Notes under the pieces: model-generated
Seen by the model: the letters and a program-made list of their open reading frames with translations, nothing else
What the model was told of the DNA's origin: nothing
The model's database searches: none
Translations under genes and position numbers: made by a program
Assembly (NCBI GenBank): GCA_002155105.1
Contig: MUZD01000001.1
Coordinates: 645,088 to 709,087, forward strand
Source: Sedimentibacter sp. SX930
GTDB lineage: Bacteria > Bacillota > Bacilli > Lactobacillales > Aerococcaceae
Direction of reading: 5' to 3'
DNA: 64,000 bases
In this document: piece by piece, positions 8,255-16,172 of the stretch
Position numbering within the stretch: the first letter of the stretch is position 1
Layout: every line of letters begins with the position of its first letter

Positions 8255-8820
8255 TGATGGAAGAGCAAACCACTACGCATGAAGCACGCTTGGAAGAAAT
8301 CCGGAAAAAGAAAGTAGCCTGGGAGGAAGCCGAGCGCTTATCCGATCAGCAGGAACGTCCGTTTAACCGCTACCCGGACTACGTATTCGCCGGTTTTTGG
8401 ATTCGGTTCTTTGCATACCTCGTCGATTTGCTTGTCGTACAGGCTTTGGTGGGGATCCTGATCAAACCGATTTTCGCTTTGGGCGGCATCAGTATGAGCG
8501 GGAGTTCTCCCTTAACCTTGTACGGATTTATTCAGTTGCTGATATTTGTCGGGTATTTCATACTGATGACGAAATATACGAACGGCCAAACACTTGGGAA
8601 GATGATCTTCGGAATCCGTGTCGTCTGCTTCAAGGAAGAAAAACTCAGTTGGCAGACTATCCTGATCCGCGAGGGCGTTGGCCGCTATATCGGCAAAATC
8701 GTGGCTGTGATTTATCTTGTCGCTGCCTTCCAAAACAAGAAACAACATCCGATCGATATGCTTTGCGATACTTCGGTCGTGACGGAAAACAGCATCAGGG
8801 CTTTGCAGGAAAGTTACTAG
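8254..8820 (+). CDS. RDD family membrane protein
   Basis: This 188-residue protein carries an RDD domain: FWIRFFAYLVDLLVVQAL near residue 45, a second helix near LTLYGFIQLLIFVGYFILM, the connecting TNGQTLGKMIFGIRVV, and a third helix followed by the terminal HPIDMLCDT. The first 45 residues are charged and probably cytoplasmic. RDD proteins are poorly characterised; some are proposed cation/proton antiporters. The start codon overlaps the sppA stop as ATGA, with GGAGGTGA upstream; ATG 8257 is an alternative. It is the last gene before a strong terminator, so the unit is EIIA-Gut, AI-2E permease, SppA and RDD. Confidence 0.88.
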   Translation: MMEEQTTTHEARLEEIRKKKVAWEEAERLSDQQERPFNRYPDYVFAGFWIRFFAYLVDLLVVQALVGILIKPIFALGGISMSGSSPLTLYGFIQLLIFVGYFILMTKYTNGQTLGKMIFGIRVVCFKEEKLSWQTILIREGVGRYIGKIVAVIYLVAAFQNKKQHPIDMLCDTSVVTENSIRALQESY

Positions 8821-8841
8821 TAGCGAAAACAAATATTGGAA

Positions 8842-8882
8842 AACGGTATGCGACCGGTGGTTATCGGTCGCATACCGTTTTT
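8842..8882 (+). terminator. Strong Rho-independent terminator after the RDD gene
   Basis: AACGGTATGCGACCG at 8842-8856 pairs perfectly with CGGTCGCATACCGTT at 8865-8879, followed by T residues. Confidence 0.95.
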
Positions 8883-8901
8883 ATGTTGTGCTGATCTAGT
8901 T

Positions 8902-9080
8902 GGTTTGGGTATGGGTGGGGGAGGAGAGAGCACATAATAGTGTTGAACTCCGGCGAGGCCGTCGTTCATCGAAGAAGCGCTTTGAAATGCAGCCTGTCCT
9001 CCGATGAGCACGGCCTCGTCGGAGGACACATAGGAATGTGGATCTGTCCTCCGACGAATCCGTCGTTCACCGGAGGACAG
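8902..9080. repeat. Hairpin array A of the CTCCG...CGGAG intergenic repeat family, with a G-rich lead
   Basis: This 300-base gap between the RDD gene and the GntR gene holds no open gene. Two clear hairpins are present. In the first, TGTCCTCCGATGAG (8995-9008) pairs with CTCGTCGGAGGACA (9015-9028). In the second, CTGTCCTCCG (9044-9053) pairs with CGGAGGACAG (9071-9080) with further inner pairing. A third, half copy starts with CTCCGGCGAGGCC at 8948 and lacks its right arm. Related arrays lie at 29851-29986 and 46964-47095. A G-rich run (8902-8923) precedes the array. Confidence 0.75.
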
Positions 9081-9127
9081 AGTGAATATTTGTCAGCCTG
9101 CAGCCTCGGCAGTCCACTTTTTCCTAC

Positions 9128-9166
9128 TTGCAAATTTTTCTGCAAGTGTTATACTTGTTATATAAC
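9128..9166 (+). promoter_or_regulatory. Promoter and candidate operator of the GntR/DUF1648 operon
   Basis: TTGCAA (9128-9133) and TATACT (9150-9155) are 16 bases apart. A perfect dyad, GTTATA-7-TATAAC (9148-9166), overlaps the -10 box and is a natural site for autoregulation by the GntR protein encoded next. A second dyad, ACTTGCA...TGCAAGT, covers the -35 region. Confidence 0.65.
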
Positions 9167-9183
9167 GAACAGGAGGGGTAAAA

Positions 9184-9585
9184 ATGTTCATCGAAATTCT
9201 TCCGAACAGCGATACGCCGATCTATACGCAATTGATGTACCAAATCAAAATTGGGATCCTCAAACGGGAATGGTCATTTGGTGATGGATTACCGAGCGTC
9301 CGTAGCCTGGCAAGCGAACTGGGCATCAACATGCATACCGTGAACAAAGCTTACAATCTGTTGGCGGACGAAGGCGTCCTGGAAAAAAACCAGAAGGGCT
9401 ATTTCGTCAGCGAGCGCGCAGCGATGGCGTCAAACGAACGTACGAAAGCGGCAATTCAGGATAAGCTCAAGGAAATCCTGATCGACAAACAGATTTTTGA
9501 GGTCAATGAAGAAACGTTCAACGGCTGGTTGAACGAAATCAAGAAAGAGCTGGAAGGCGAGGAAAAAGCAGATGCTGATATTTAG
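9184..9585 (+). CDS. GntR family transcriptional regulator, YtrA subfamily
   Basis: This 133-residue protein has an N-terminal winged helix-turn-helix (DTPIYTQLMYQIKIGILKREWSFGDGLPSVRSLASELGINMHTVNKAY, split here only by description) and a short charged C-terminal dimerisation segment. That short form defines the YtrA subfamily, whose members usually sit first in an operon with membrane proteins or ABC transporters and repress it. The last 14 bases overlap the DUF1648 membrane gene, so the two are coupled. AGGAGGGG lies just upstream of the ATG. Confidence 0.92.
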   Translation: MFIEILPNSDTPIYTQLMYQIKIGILKREWSFGDGLPSVRSLASELGINMHTVNKAYNLLADEGVLEKNQKGYFVSERAAMASNERTKAAIQDKLKEILIDKQIFEVNEETFNGWLNEIKKELEGEEKADADI

Positions 9586-10708
9586 TTGGTTCATGGTGAT
9601 ACTATTTTTGATTATTGGGGTCGTCAACGGCATTACGCCATATTACAGCCGGTTAAGTACACCGTTTGGAGTGACGGTTCCGACATCGCATCAAAAGGAC
9701 CCTTATGTTTTGAAGCTGAAAAAAGCCTACCTGTACCAAAATGTGGTCGGGAGTATTCTGCTCGCTGCTCCAATCTTTTTCTTTCTTCGCTGGGATGATC
9801 AGGAGAAAGTGGAGATGTTCTCCAGCATCTATGTGACGGTTGCGATGTTCGTTTTCATCTTCCTGTCCTTCCTTCTCTATCTGCAGAAACGGAAACAGCT
9901 CCGCAGTTGGAAAACAGCAAACGACATCAAAATTGAACCGAAAAAGGCCAAAATCGTCATCGATACCGGCTATCAAAAAGATCTGAAGGTGGTCTCCCAT
10001 TCGGTCTTCGTTTCGGCTCAATTGTTCATCCTGTTGGTGACGGTGGCGGTCACGCTCTATTTCTATGACCTGATACCCGAGCGTTTCCCAGTTCACTGGA
10101 ACAGCTCGAATGAACCGGATCGGATTGTCGATAAAACGTATGTGAATGTATTCATGTTGCCGGCGATACAATTGTTGATGGTTCCGATGATGTTTTTCAG
10201 CCACTATTCCTTCATCAAATCGAAACAGAAGATTTCGCCCTATCTGTCAGACCTCTCCAGCAAGCAGAGCAAATTGTTCCGTCAGGCTTGGTCCTATTAC
10301 TTCCTGGTCGTGACGGTGCTGACGCAGCTCTTGTTGAGCGGCATCCATTTCTTTTCCTTGTTCTTCGCAGACAAGGGTGCCCAGTGGGTCATCGGTATGA
10401 CGATTCCGTTCGTGGTCATCATAGTTGGGTACAGCGTCTATCTGACCTGGAAATACGGCCAAGGCGGCGAAAAGCTGTTCCTGAACGAAGCGGGTGAACT
10501 GCCTGATGAAGTGACGGAAGCGGATGAAGAGCGCTACTGGAAGTGGGGAGTATGGTATTACAACCCGGAAGATCCATCGATATTTGTCGAAAAACGCTTC
10601 GGTATCGGCAGTACGCTGAATATGGCCAGATGGCAATCATGGGCTTTCGTCGCCGGTCTGTTGGCCTTTGTAGTGCTGACGATCGTACTTTCATTCGCGA
10701 TGGAATAG
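9572..10708 (+). CDS. DUF1648/DUF5808-type polytopic membrane protein
   Basis: This 378-residue protein has about seven membrane segments (for example near residues 4-20, 60-75, 85-105, 148-170, 188-205, 240-260, 270-290 and 355-375). The DUF1648 signature is visible as RFPVHWNSSNEPDRIVDKTY. A DUF5808-like segment, YWKWGVWYYNPEDPSIFVEKR, lies before the last helix. The function of these domains is unknown; related SdpI-type proteins give immunity to a toxic peptide. The coupling to a YtrA-type repressor suggests induction by cell-envelope stress (inference). The start overlaps the regulator gene by 14 bases. Confidence 0.87.
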   Translation: MLIFSWFMVILFLIIGVVNGITPYYSRLSTPFGVTVPTSHQKDPYVLKLKKAYLYQNVVGSILLAAPIFFFLRWDDQEKVEMFSSIYVTVAMFVFIFLSFLLYLQKRKQLRSWKTANDIKIEPKKAKIVIDTGYQKDLKVVSHSVFVSAQLFILLVTVAVTLYFYDLIPERFPVHWNSSNEPDRIVDKTYVNVFMLPAIQLLMVPMMFFSHYSFIKSKQKISPYLSDLSSKQSKLFRQAWSYYFLVVTVLTQLLLSGIHFFSLFFADKGAQWVIGMTIPFVVIIVGYSVYLTWKYGQGGEKLFLNEAGELPDEVTEADEERYWKWGVWYYNPEDPSIFVEKRFGIGSTLNMARWQSWAFVAGLLAFVVLTIVLSFAME

Positions 10709-10733
10709 TAATCTGTCAAAGCAAAGAACAGAA

Positions 10734-10762
10734 GGTTGCATCATTCTGATGCAGCCTTTTTT
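10734..10762 (+). terminator. Rho-independent terminator of the GntR/DUF1648 operon
   Basis: GGTTGCATCA (10734-10743) pairs with TGATGCAGCC (10747-10756), one mismatch, followed by six T. Confidence 0.92.
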
Positions 10763-10793
10763 GTGATGCCACACTCAAAGGAATACAGGATGA

Positions 10794-10924
10794 TGTCCGA
10801 TAATGCGGAAGAATCGGACAAGCGGCATGCGTCATCTTATGGGGTTGTCCGATAATGCGGAAGAATCGGACAAGCGGCATGCGTCATCTTATGGGGATGT
10901 CCGATAACGCGGAAGAATCGGACA
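10794..10924. repeat. 52-base tandem repeat, 2.5 copies, each with a hairpin
   Basis: Copies start at 10794, 10846 and 10898 (period 52). Each contains TGTCCGAT, loop AATGCGGAAGA, then ATCGGACA. The first two also carry the linker AGCGGCATGCGTCATCTTAT; the third copy stops after its hairpin. Copies differ at very few positions (for example AACGCGG in the third loop), so the expansion is recent or selected. The array lies between two convergent terminators. Confidence 0.92.
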
Positions 10925-10941
10925 ACTAGGGCGCTATAGCC

Positions 10942-10979
10942 AAAAAAGAGGAGCTTCCCCATTCTGGGGCAGCTCCTCT
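10942..10979 (-). terminator. Rho-independent terminator of murT-gatD
   Basis: AGAGGAGCT (10947-10955) pairs with AGCTCCTCT (10971-10979), with an inner CCCC/GGGG pairing. The minus-strand transcript ends in TTTTTT. Confidence 0.92.
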
Positions 10980-10987
10980 TCTTCGAT

Positions 10988-11650
10988 TTACTTTTCGATC
11001 TTTTTGTTGTGTTGGGCAATGGCCATATCGACGATGCGGTTTGCCAAATGGATATTGCGGACCAACAGCGGCCCGTGGAAATAGGAACAGAAGACATTTT
11101 TGTAGCGTGCGCCTTCGGTCTTATCTTCGCCGTTGTTGCCCATGCCTTTTTCGACTTTTCCGAGCGGACGCATATTTTCGCCAAGGAAGGTCCGTCCGTT
11201 ATGATTTTCGAAACCCTCATAGGTCTCATTGAATTCCTCGCTGCGGATCGTGATGTCACCGATGAACCGGTTGTTGTCCTGGCTCAATGTATAGTGATCC
11301 AAGGCGCTGATGCCTGGGATCTTATTGCCGGATGCATCCATATAATAATGCCCCAACAATTGGTAGCCGCCACAGATGGCCAATACAACGCCGTCGTTTT
11401 CGATATATTCCTTGATTCCTTCCGCTTTAGCCTGAATGTCTTTTGAGACGATGAACTGTTCGTAATCCTGGCCCCCTCCGAAAAAGACGAGGTCATATTT
11501 TTCGGGATCAAACGGTTGGTCCAAACTGATGATCTCCGTTTCGAAATCGATGCCTTTTTCACGGGCACAGTATTGGAGCATCAACAGATTCCCGTTGTCG
11601 CCGTAAGTGTTCAGCAGGTTGCCGTACAAGTGGCAAATACGTAGTCGCAT
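10988..11650 (-). CDS. gatD: Lipid II isoglutaminyl synthase, glutaminase subunit GatD
   Basis: This 220-residue class I glutamine amidotransferase of the CobB/CobQ-like type supplies ammonia to MurT for amidation of the D-glutamate in lipid II. The nucleophile Cys93 sits in LAICGGYQLLG and the catalytic His192 in SYFHGPLL, matching the S. aureus GatD arrangement. The gene starts immediately after the murT stop codon, so the two subunits are translated together. Amidated lipid II affects cross-linking and lysozyme resistance. It is the last gene of the operon before the terminator at 10942. Confidence 0.95.
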   Translation of the reverse strand: MRLRICHLYGNLLNTYGDNGNLLMLQYCAREKGIDFETEIISLDQPFDPEKYDLVFFGGGQDYEQFIVSKDIQAKAEGIKEYIENDGVVLAICGGYQLLGHYYMDASGNKIPGISALDHYTLSQDNNRFIGDITIRSEEFNETYEGFENHNGRTFLGENMRPLGKVEKGMGNNGEDKTEGARYKNVFCSYFHGPLLVRNIHLANRIVDMAIAQHNKKIEK

Positions 11651-13003
11651 TTATTTCATCCTTTCCGCTATATAGCCTTGGTTCGCCAGCTCTTTACGGA
11701 GTTGCAGCACAGCGGTGTAAGTTGCCATCACATAGATTTTTTTCGTCGGAGCCGTTTTGAAAGCTTTGATGACATCGGTGATTTCCGGTAAAACTTCCAG
11801 TTTTTCTTCAGGTATACCGGCAACTTTCATCCGTAAGGTCAACTCTTTTTGGCGGATGCCGCTGACGGTTACTTTCGGGATGTCAAAATCCAAAAACTTC
11901 TCGTAATTTCCGTCCCAAATCCAACTGACATCGGTTCCGTCTGCCGGGCGGTCATTAAGGATCGACACGACGCTGAATGGCTCGTCTTCGTAATGGAGGA
12001 GGTCGATGACCTGATTCAGGCCGACCGGATTTTTGATCAGGTTCAGGATTATTTCCTTGTCGTCGACTGTGATCGTTTCCTGACGGCCAAATTTTTGCTG
12101 GGCAGCCGAGAAACCTGCCTGGATCTCTTCCGGAGTCAAACCAAAGTGTTTGCCGACTGAATAGGCAGCCAAGGCGTTGTAGACGTTATAGAGACCGGCG
12201 ACATTCGTGTGGAACGGATGGCCATCGATTTCAAATGAAGAACTCTTGTGCGTCAATTTGTCCACTTTGGTGACAGCATAAGCCAGCTCTGGACGTTTGA
12301 AATCGCAATGTGGGCAGTAGTATTTCCCGAGGTTGCTGTAGGTATTAAATTTATAGCGCAAAATGTGCTGGCATTTCGGACAAAGCACGCCGTCCGTGTT
12401 GTAATGCGCAAGGGTATCGCCATCCGGTTCATGGTTGAAGCCGAAGTAGATCTGCTTGTTGACCAACTCTTTGGAGTTGAAAATCGGGCTGTCCCCATTC
12501 GCCAAGATGACGGCATCCGGTGCGAGCGCAGCGCCATCGACCATTTTTTGGTAGATTGTGTAGATTTCACCGAACCGGTCCATCTGATCACGGAAAACAT
12601 TCGTGTTGACGATGACTTTCGGCTTGATGAACTTTGTAACCTTAACCAGGCTGGCTTCATCGACCTCCAGAACAGCAAAGGCTCTTTCCTTTTTTACTTT
12701 TCGCGAATAGCCTTCCAGGAACGAGGAGATGATGCCTTGCTCCATGTTGGCGCCTGTCGGATTCGTCAGGATATGTGGGTATTTTTGCTGCAGGACGTGA
12801 TAAGTCAAAGATGTCGTCAGCGTCTTGCCGTTCGTGCCTGTGATGATGACGACATCAAAATTTTCAGAAAGGTGTTGCAAAACGTCGGGATCCAATTTGA
12901 CGGCCAGTTTACCTGGCAGGCTGGTTCCGCCTTTTGTGAATGTCTGAAGACCCCACTGGGCGATTTTCCCGATATTGATTGCTAGTGAACCGCGGATAGT
13001 CAA
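11651..13003 (-). CDS. murT: Lipid II isoglutaminyl synthase, Mur-ligase-like subunit MurT
   Basis: This 450-residue protein has a Mur ligase central domain with the ATP loop TGTNGKT, an inserted four-cysteine zinc ribbon (CPKCQH...YYCPHC) typical of MurT, and the C-terminal DUF1727 domain. It activates the alpha-carboxyl of D-Glu in lipid II and transfers the ammonia made by GatD. A longer reading to 13189 is open, but TTG 13003 is chosen. AAGGAG lies 8 bases upstream and the product then begins MTIRGSLAINIGKIAQW, the normal family N-terminus. The gene is directly followed by gatD. Confidence 0.94.
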   Translation of the reverse strand: MTIRGSLAINIGKIAQWGLQTFTKGGTSLPGKLAVKLDPDVLQHLSENFDVVIITGTNGKTLTTSLTYHVLQQKYPHILTNPTGANMEQGIISSFLEGYSRKVKKERAFAVLEVDEASLVKVTKFIKPKVIVNTNVFRDQMDRFGEIYTIYQKMVDGAALAPDAVILANGDSPIFNSKELVNKQIYFGFNHEPDGDTLAHYNTDGVLCPKCQHILRYKFNTYSNLGKYYCPHCDFKRPELAYAVTKVDKLTHKSSSFEIDGHPFHTNVAGLYNVYNALAAYSVGKHFGLTPEEIQAGFSAAQQKFGRQETITVDDKEIILNLIKNPVGLNQVIDLLHYEDEPFSVVSILNDRPADGTDVSWIWDGNYEKFLDFDIPKVTVSGIRQKELTLRMKVAGIPEEKLEVLPEITDVIKAFKTAPTKKIYVMATYTAVLQLRKELANQGYIAERMK

Positions 13004-13378
13004 ATAAATTCGCTCCTTACTTATGTATCTCTTGCCATCATAGCATATAACAAGGCTTTTTTCGATAGCGTTAGTATAGCAGAAATTGCCCGGATTGAAT
13101 ATTTTTAGATGCCGCTTCGTGTCAGGAATTGGTGTTCCGATTGCATCTGGAGGGCTGCTGAGCGTGAATTTTATTGACTTTGGAGCCATTTCCTACTATC
13201 ATTATACGGGATGTTATTCAGTTTTTTTATCATTCGGTAATCTTACCGGAATGGAATGATGAAGGTGAGATAATAGCGGGTCGGAAGCAGGATGACATAA
13301 GAGCATCCTTTCTTTTTGCAGGAAATTCCGGCCGATTTATGAAAAAATAGGCAAGTCGCTGTTGGAAAGGTGGACATA
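13004..13378. other. Divergent intergenic region murT / tdk with a nested dyad
   Basis: This 375-base gap must hold the two divergent promoters. On the minus strand TGCTATACT and TGCTATGAT look like extended -10 elements for murT, without clear -35 boxes. A nested dyad lies at 13229-13260: ATCATTC pairs with GAATGAT, and inside it GGTAA pairs with TTACC. It has no T-run in the right place for a terminator, so an operator is possible. Confidence 0.4.
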
Positions 13379-13951
13379 ATGGCACAGTTATTTTTTAAAT
13401 ATGGGGCGATGAACAGCGGGAAATCGATCGAGATCCTGAAGGTTGCCTACAATTATGAAGAGCAGAACAAATCAGTGATGATCTTTACGAGCGCAATCGA
13501 TGACCGCGATGGCGTAGGCTATGTTTCTAGCCGGATCGGTTTGAAGCGCGAGGCCACTCCGATTGCGGATGATACGGATGTGTTTTTGGAAGTCAGCAAA
13601 AATCCAAAAAAGCCAGCCTGCATTTTGATTGATGAATCCCAATTCCTATCCAAAGCGCATGTCATCCAATTAGCGCGCATCGTGGATGAATTGGGAATCC
13701 CGGTGATGGCGTTCGGATTGAAGAATGATTTCCAGAACGAATTGTTCGAAGGCTCCAAATATCTGTTGCTCTACGCGGATAAGATAGAAGAAATCAAGAC
13801 TATCTGCTGGTACTGTCATAAAAAAGCGATCATGAACATGCGTGTCGTGGATGGAAAACCAGTATATGCCGGCGAACAGATCCAGATCGGCGGAAACGAA
13901 TCCTATCTTCCCGTCTGCCGTAACCATTACCACCATCCGCCCTTGGCCTAG
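13379..13951 (+). CDS. tdk: Thymidine kinase
   Basis: This 190-residue type II thymidine kinase phosphorylates thymidine to dTMP in nucleotide salvage. The P-loop GAMNSGKS lies near residues 9-16 and the catalytic Glu is in ILIDESQFL. The zinc-binding lasso is present as CWYCHKKA plus CRNHYH near the C-terminus (three Cys and a His). ATG 13379 is chosen over the in-frame GTG 13370 because AAAGGTGG lies about 6 bases before it. The tdk-prfA-prmC order is conserved in Firmicutes. Confidence 0.96.
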   Translation: MAQLFFKYGAMNSGKSIEILKVAYNYEEQNKSVMIFTSAIDDRDGVGYVSSRIGLKREATPIADDTDVFLEVSKNPKKPACILIDESQFLSKAHVIQLARIVDELGIPVMAFGLKNDFQNELFEGSKYLLLYADKIEEIKTICWYCHKKAIMNMRVVDGKPVYAGEQIQIGGNESYLPVCRNHYHHPPLA

Positions 13952-13993
13952 AACAGATACTCAGAAACATAAAAAGAGGAGTTTGAAAAAGTT

Positions 13994-15073
13994 ATGTATG
14001 ATCAATTAGATGCATTCATTATCCGTTATGAAGAGCTTTCCGAATTGTTGAGCGATCCGGAAGTCCAGGCTGACACAAAACGGTTCTTGGGATTGACCAA
14101 AGAAGAAGCAGGGCTGCGCGAGAAAGTCGCGACCTTCAATCGCTATAAAGAAGTGGAAGGAGAAATCTCCGACACAGAAGAAATGTTGTCAGAAAAGTTG
14201 GATGACGACATGGCTGCTATGGCCAAAGAGGAATTGAACGACTTAAAGAAAGAGAAGACCGAGCTTGAAGAGCGCATCAAAGTTTTGTTGCTCCCTACAG
14301 ATCCGAATGATGACAAAAATATCATCATGGAGATCCGTGGGGCTGCCGGCGGGGATGAGGCTGCTTTGTTCGCTGGGAAGCTGTTCACAATGTACAGCAA
14401 ATTCGCTGAAAGCCATGGCTGGCGCGTTGAGGTCATGGATGCGAACATTACCGGCATCGGCGGTTACAAAGAGATCATCCTGATGATCAGCGGAAACGGT
14501 GCCTATTCCAAACTGAAATACGAGAGCGGTGCACACCGTGTTCAACGTGTCCCGGAAACAGAATCTCAAGGACGTGTGCATACCTCCACTGCCACCGTTG
14601 TCGTCTTGCCGGAAGCGGAAGATGTCGAATTGAACATCGAAGACAAAGACATCCGCACAGATATCTACCATGCCAGCGGAGCCGGCGGACAGCACGTCAA
14701 CAAGACTGCATCCGCGGTCCGTTTGACTCACTTGCCGACCGGAATCGCCGTTGCCATGCAGGATGAGCGATCCCAAATCAAAAACCGCGAGAAAGCGATG
14801 AAAATTTTGCGCACGCGTGTCTACGACAAAATTTCTTCAGATGCACAATCAGAATACGATGCGACGCGTAAATCCGCAATCGGTACAGGCGATCGTTCCG
14901 AACGGATCCGCACCTACAATTTCCCGCAAAACCGTGTCACGGATCACCGTATCGGCTTGACCTTGCAAAAGTTGGATACGATTTTAAGCGGAAAATTGGA
15001 TGAAGTCATCGATGCGTTGATCATGGCAGATCAAACGCAAAAATTGGAGTCCTTAAACAATGGGTCAATCTAA
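13994..15073 (+). CDS. prfA: Peptide chain release factor 1
   Basis: This 359-residue RF1 recognises UAA and UAG stop codons. The GGQ motif sits in [20 protein letters not shown]. The codon-recognition tripeptide has the P-x-T form (PET in [14 protein letters not shown]), as in Bacillus RF1, rather than the SPF of RF2. Length and termini are normal. The end overlaps prmC by 14 bases, and prmC methylates the glutamine of this GGQ, so enzyme and substrate are translationally coupled. Confidence 0.97.
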   Translation: MYDQLDAFIIRYEELSELLSDPEVQADTKRFLGLTKEEAGLREKVATFNRYKEVEGEISDTEEMLSEKLDDDMAAMAKEELNDLKKEKTELEERIKVLLLPTDPNDDKNIIMEIRGAAGGDEAALFAGKLFTMYSKFAESHGWRVEVMDANITGIGGYKEIILMISGNGAYSKLKYESGAHRVQRVPETESQGRVHTSTATVVVLPEAEDVELNIEDKDIRTDIYHASGAGGQHVNKTASAVRLTHLPTGIAVAMQDERSQIKNREKAMKILRTRVYDKISSDAQSEYDATRKSAIGTGDRSERIRTYNFPQNRVTDHRIGLTLQKLDTILSGKLDEVIDALIMADQTQKLESLNNGSI

Positions 15074-15908
15074 GGAGCTCACTTACCAGCAAGCATTGCA
15101 GAATGGCGCGCTTTTTTTGGAACAAAACGAGAAAAGTCCGTTGGCTGCTGAAAGGCTGCTTTTGGATCGCTTGGGTTGGACGAAAACGGATCTTTTGATG
15201 CGTTTTGCCGAGACGATAACGGAGCAGCAATACAAGCAGTATTTCAGCGACATAAATGAGTATGTCGCTGGCAAACCGATCCAGTACATCGTAGGCGTCG
15301 AGTGGTTCTATGGGTATCCCTTGAAAGTCACTGAAGCTACGTTGATTCCACGCCCGGAAACGGAAGAGCTCGTGCAACGGGCGCTAAAATGCCTGGAAGG
15401 GAAAGGGCCGCAGAAGGTCCTCGATATCGGGACAGGGTCCGGCGCCATTGCCATTGCGATGAAGAAGGAACGCCCGCAGGATGAAGTGACAGCCACCGAC
15501 ATTTCTGAAGAAGCGTTGGCCGTTGCGAAAGAGAACGCGGAGCAACTGGATGCCGACATCCGTTTCCTACAAGGGGATCTGCTGGAACCCGTTCAGCTGG
15601 AGACCTTCGACTGCATCCTCAGCAATCCGCCTTACATCAGCGAAGATGAGATCGGTTTGATGGACCGCTCCGTTTTGGAGTACGAACCGCATTCGGCTTT
15701 GTTCGCTGACCACGACGGATTGGACCTATACCAAAAGATGGCTTTCACGCTGCCGTTCCATTTGAAAACGGACGGATGTCTGTTCCTGGAAATTGGGTTC
15801 AGCCAAGGCGAAAAACTGTTGGAACTCTACAAAAAAGCTTTCCCGGATAAAACGGTCACGATCGAAAAAGATCTGTCCGGCCTCGATCGCATGCTCATAG
15901 TCAAATAA
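15060..15908 (+). CDS. prmC: Release factor glutamine methyltransferase PrmC
   Basis: This 282-residue enzyme methylates the GGQ glutamine of RF1 and RF2 using S-adenosylmethionine. The helical N-terminal substrate domain covers about residues 1-85. The Rossmann domain follows with the SAM motif [14 protein letters not shown] and the catalytic NPPY in [12 protein letters not shown]. The ATG lies within the end of prfA in another frame. Confidence 0.96.
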   Translation: MGQSKELTYQQALQNGALFLEQNEKSPLAAERLLLDRLGWTKTDLLMRFAETITEQQYKQYFSDINEYVAGKPIQYIVGVEWFYGYPLKVTEATLIPRPETEELVQRALKCLEGKGPQKVLDIGTGSGAIAIAMKKERPQDEVTATDISEEALAVAKENAEQLDADIRFLQGDLLEPVQLETFDCILSNPPYISEDEIGLMDRSVLEYEPHSALFADHDGLDLYQKMAFTLPFHLKTDGCLFLEIGFSQGEKLLELYKKAFPDKTVTIEKDLSGLDRMLIVK

Positions 15909-15913
15909 GAAAA

Positions 15914-16020
15914 GCTGAACGGGTTCGTTCAGCCCTGAATGAAATTTAGGAAATTGGGCCGACTGAGCATCGTAGAGCGCAATAGGCCCAATTTATCTAA
16001 TTTCCGAAGGGCTAACCCGT
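15914..16020 (+). repeat. Long nested inverted repeat between prmC and sua5, with a competing small hairpin
   Basis: Four segments pair in register: ACGGGTT/AACCCGT (15919-15925 with 16014-16020), AGCCCT/AGGGCT, GAAATTTAG/CTAATTTC with one bulge, and AAATTGGGCC/GGCCCAATTT (15951-15960 with 15985-15994). They leave a 24-base loop. The left foot can alternatively form GCTGAAC-gggttc-GTTCAGC (15914-15933), which excludes the outer pairs of the long stem. No T-run follows, so it is not an ordinary terminator. Confidence 0.85.
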
Positions 16021-16089
16021 GAAGCTAGCCAACTGACTTATTAAGCATATCTATGAAGAAAAGAGTCGCCTGTTATCCATGGGCAAAAA

Positions 16090-16122
16090 ATGGCTGCGGG
16101 CAATTGCCCCAGCTATTTTTTT
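16090..16122 (+). terminator. Rho-independent terminator upstream of sua5
   Basis: ATGGCTG-C-GGGC (16090-16101) pairs with GCCC-CAGCTAT (16106-16116) with one bulged C and one G-T pair, followed by a run of T. It ends the prfA-prmC transcript or attenuates sua5. Confidence 0.8.
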
Positions 16123-16172
16123 ACCTGAACAGCGACCTTGCAAGTCAAAATATCCAGAAAGGAGCATTTACT

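Noticed and set aside
8251..8256. GTG start for the RDD gene
   Set aside because: It sits directly at the ribosome-binding site; ATG 8254 or 8257 is better spaced.
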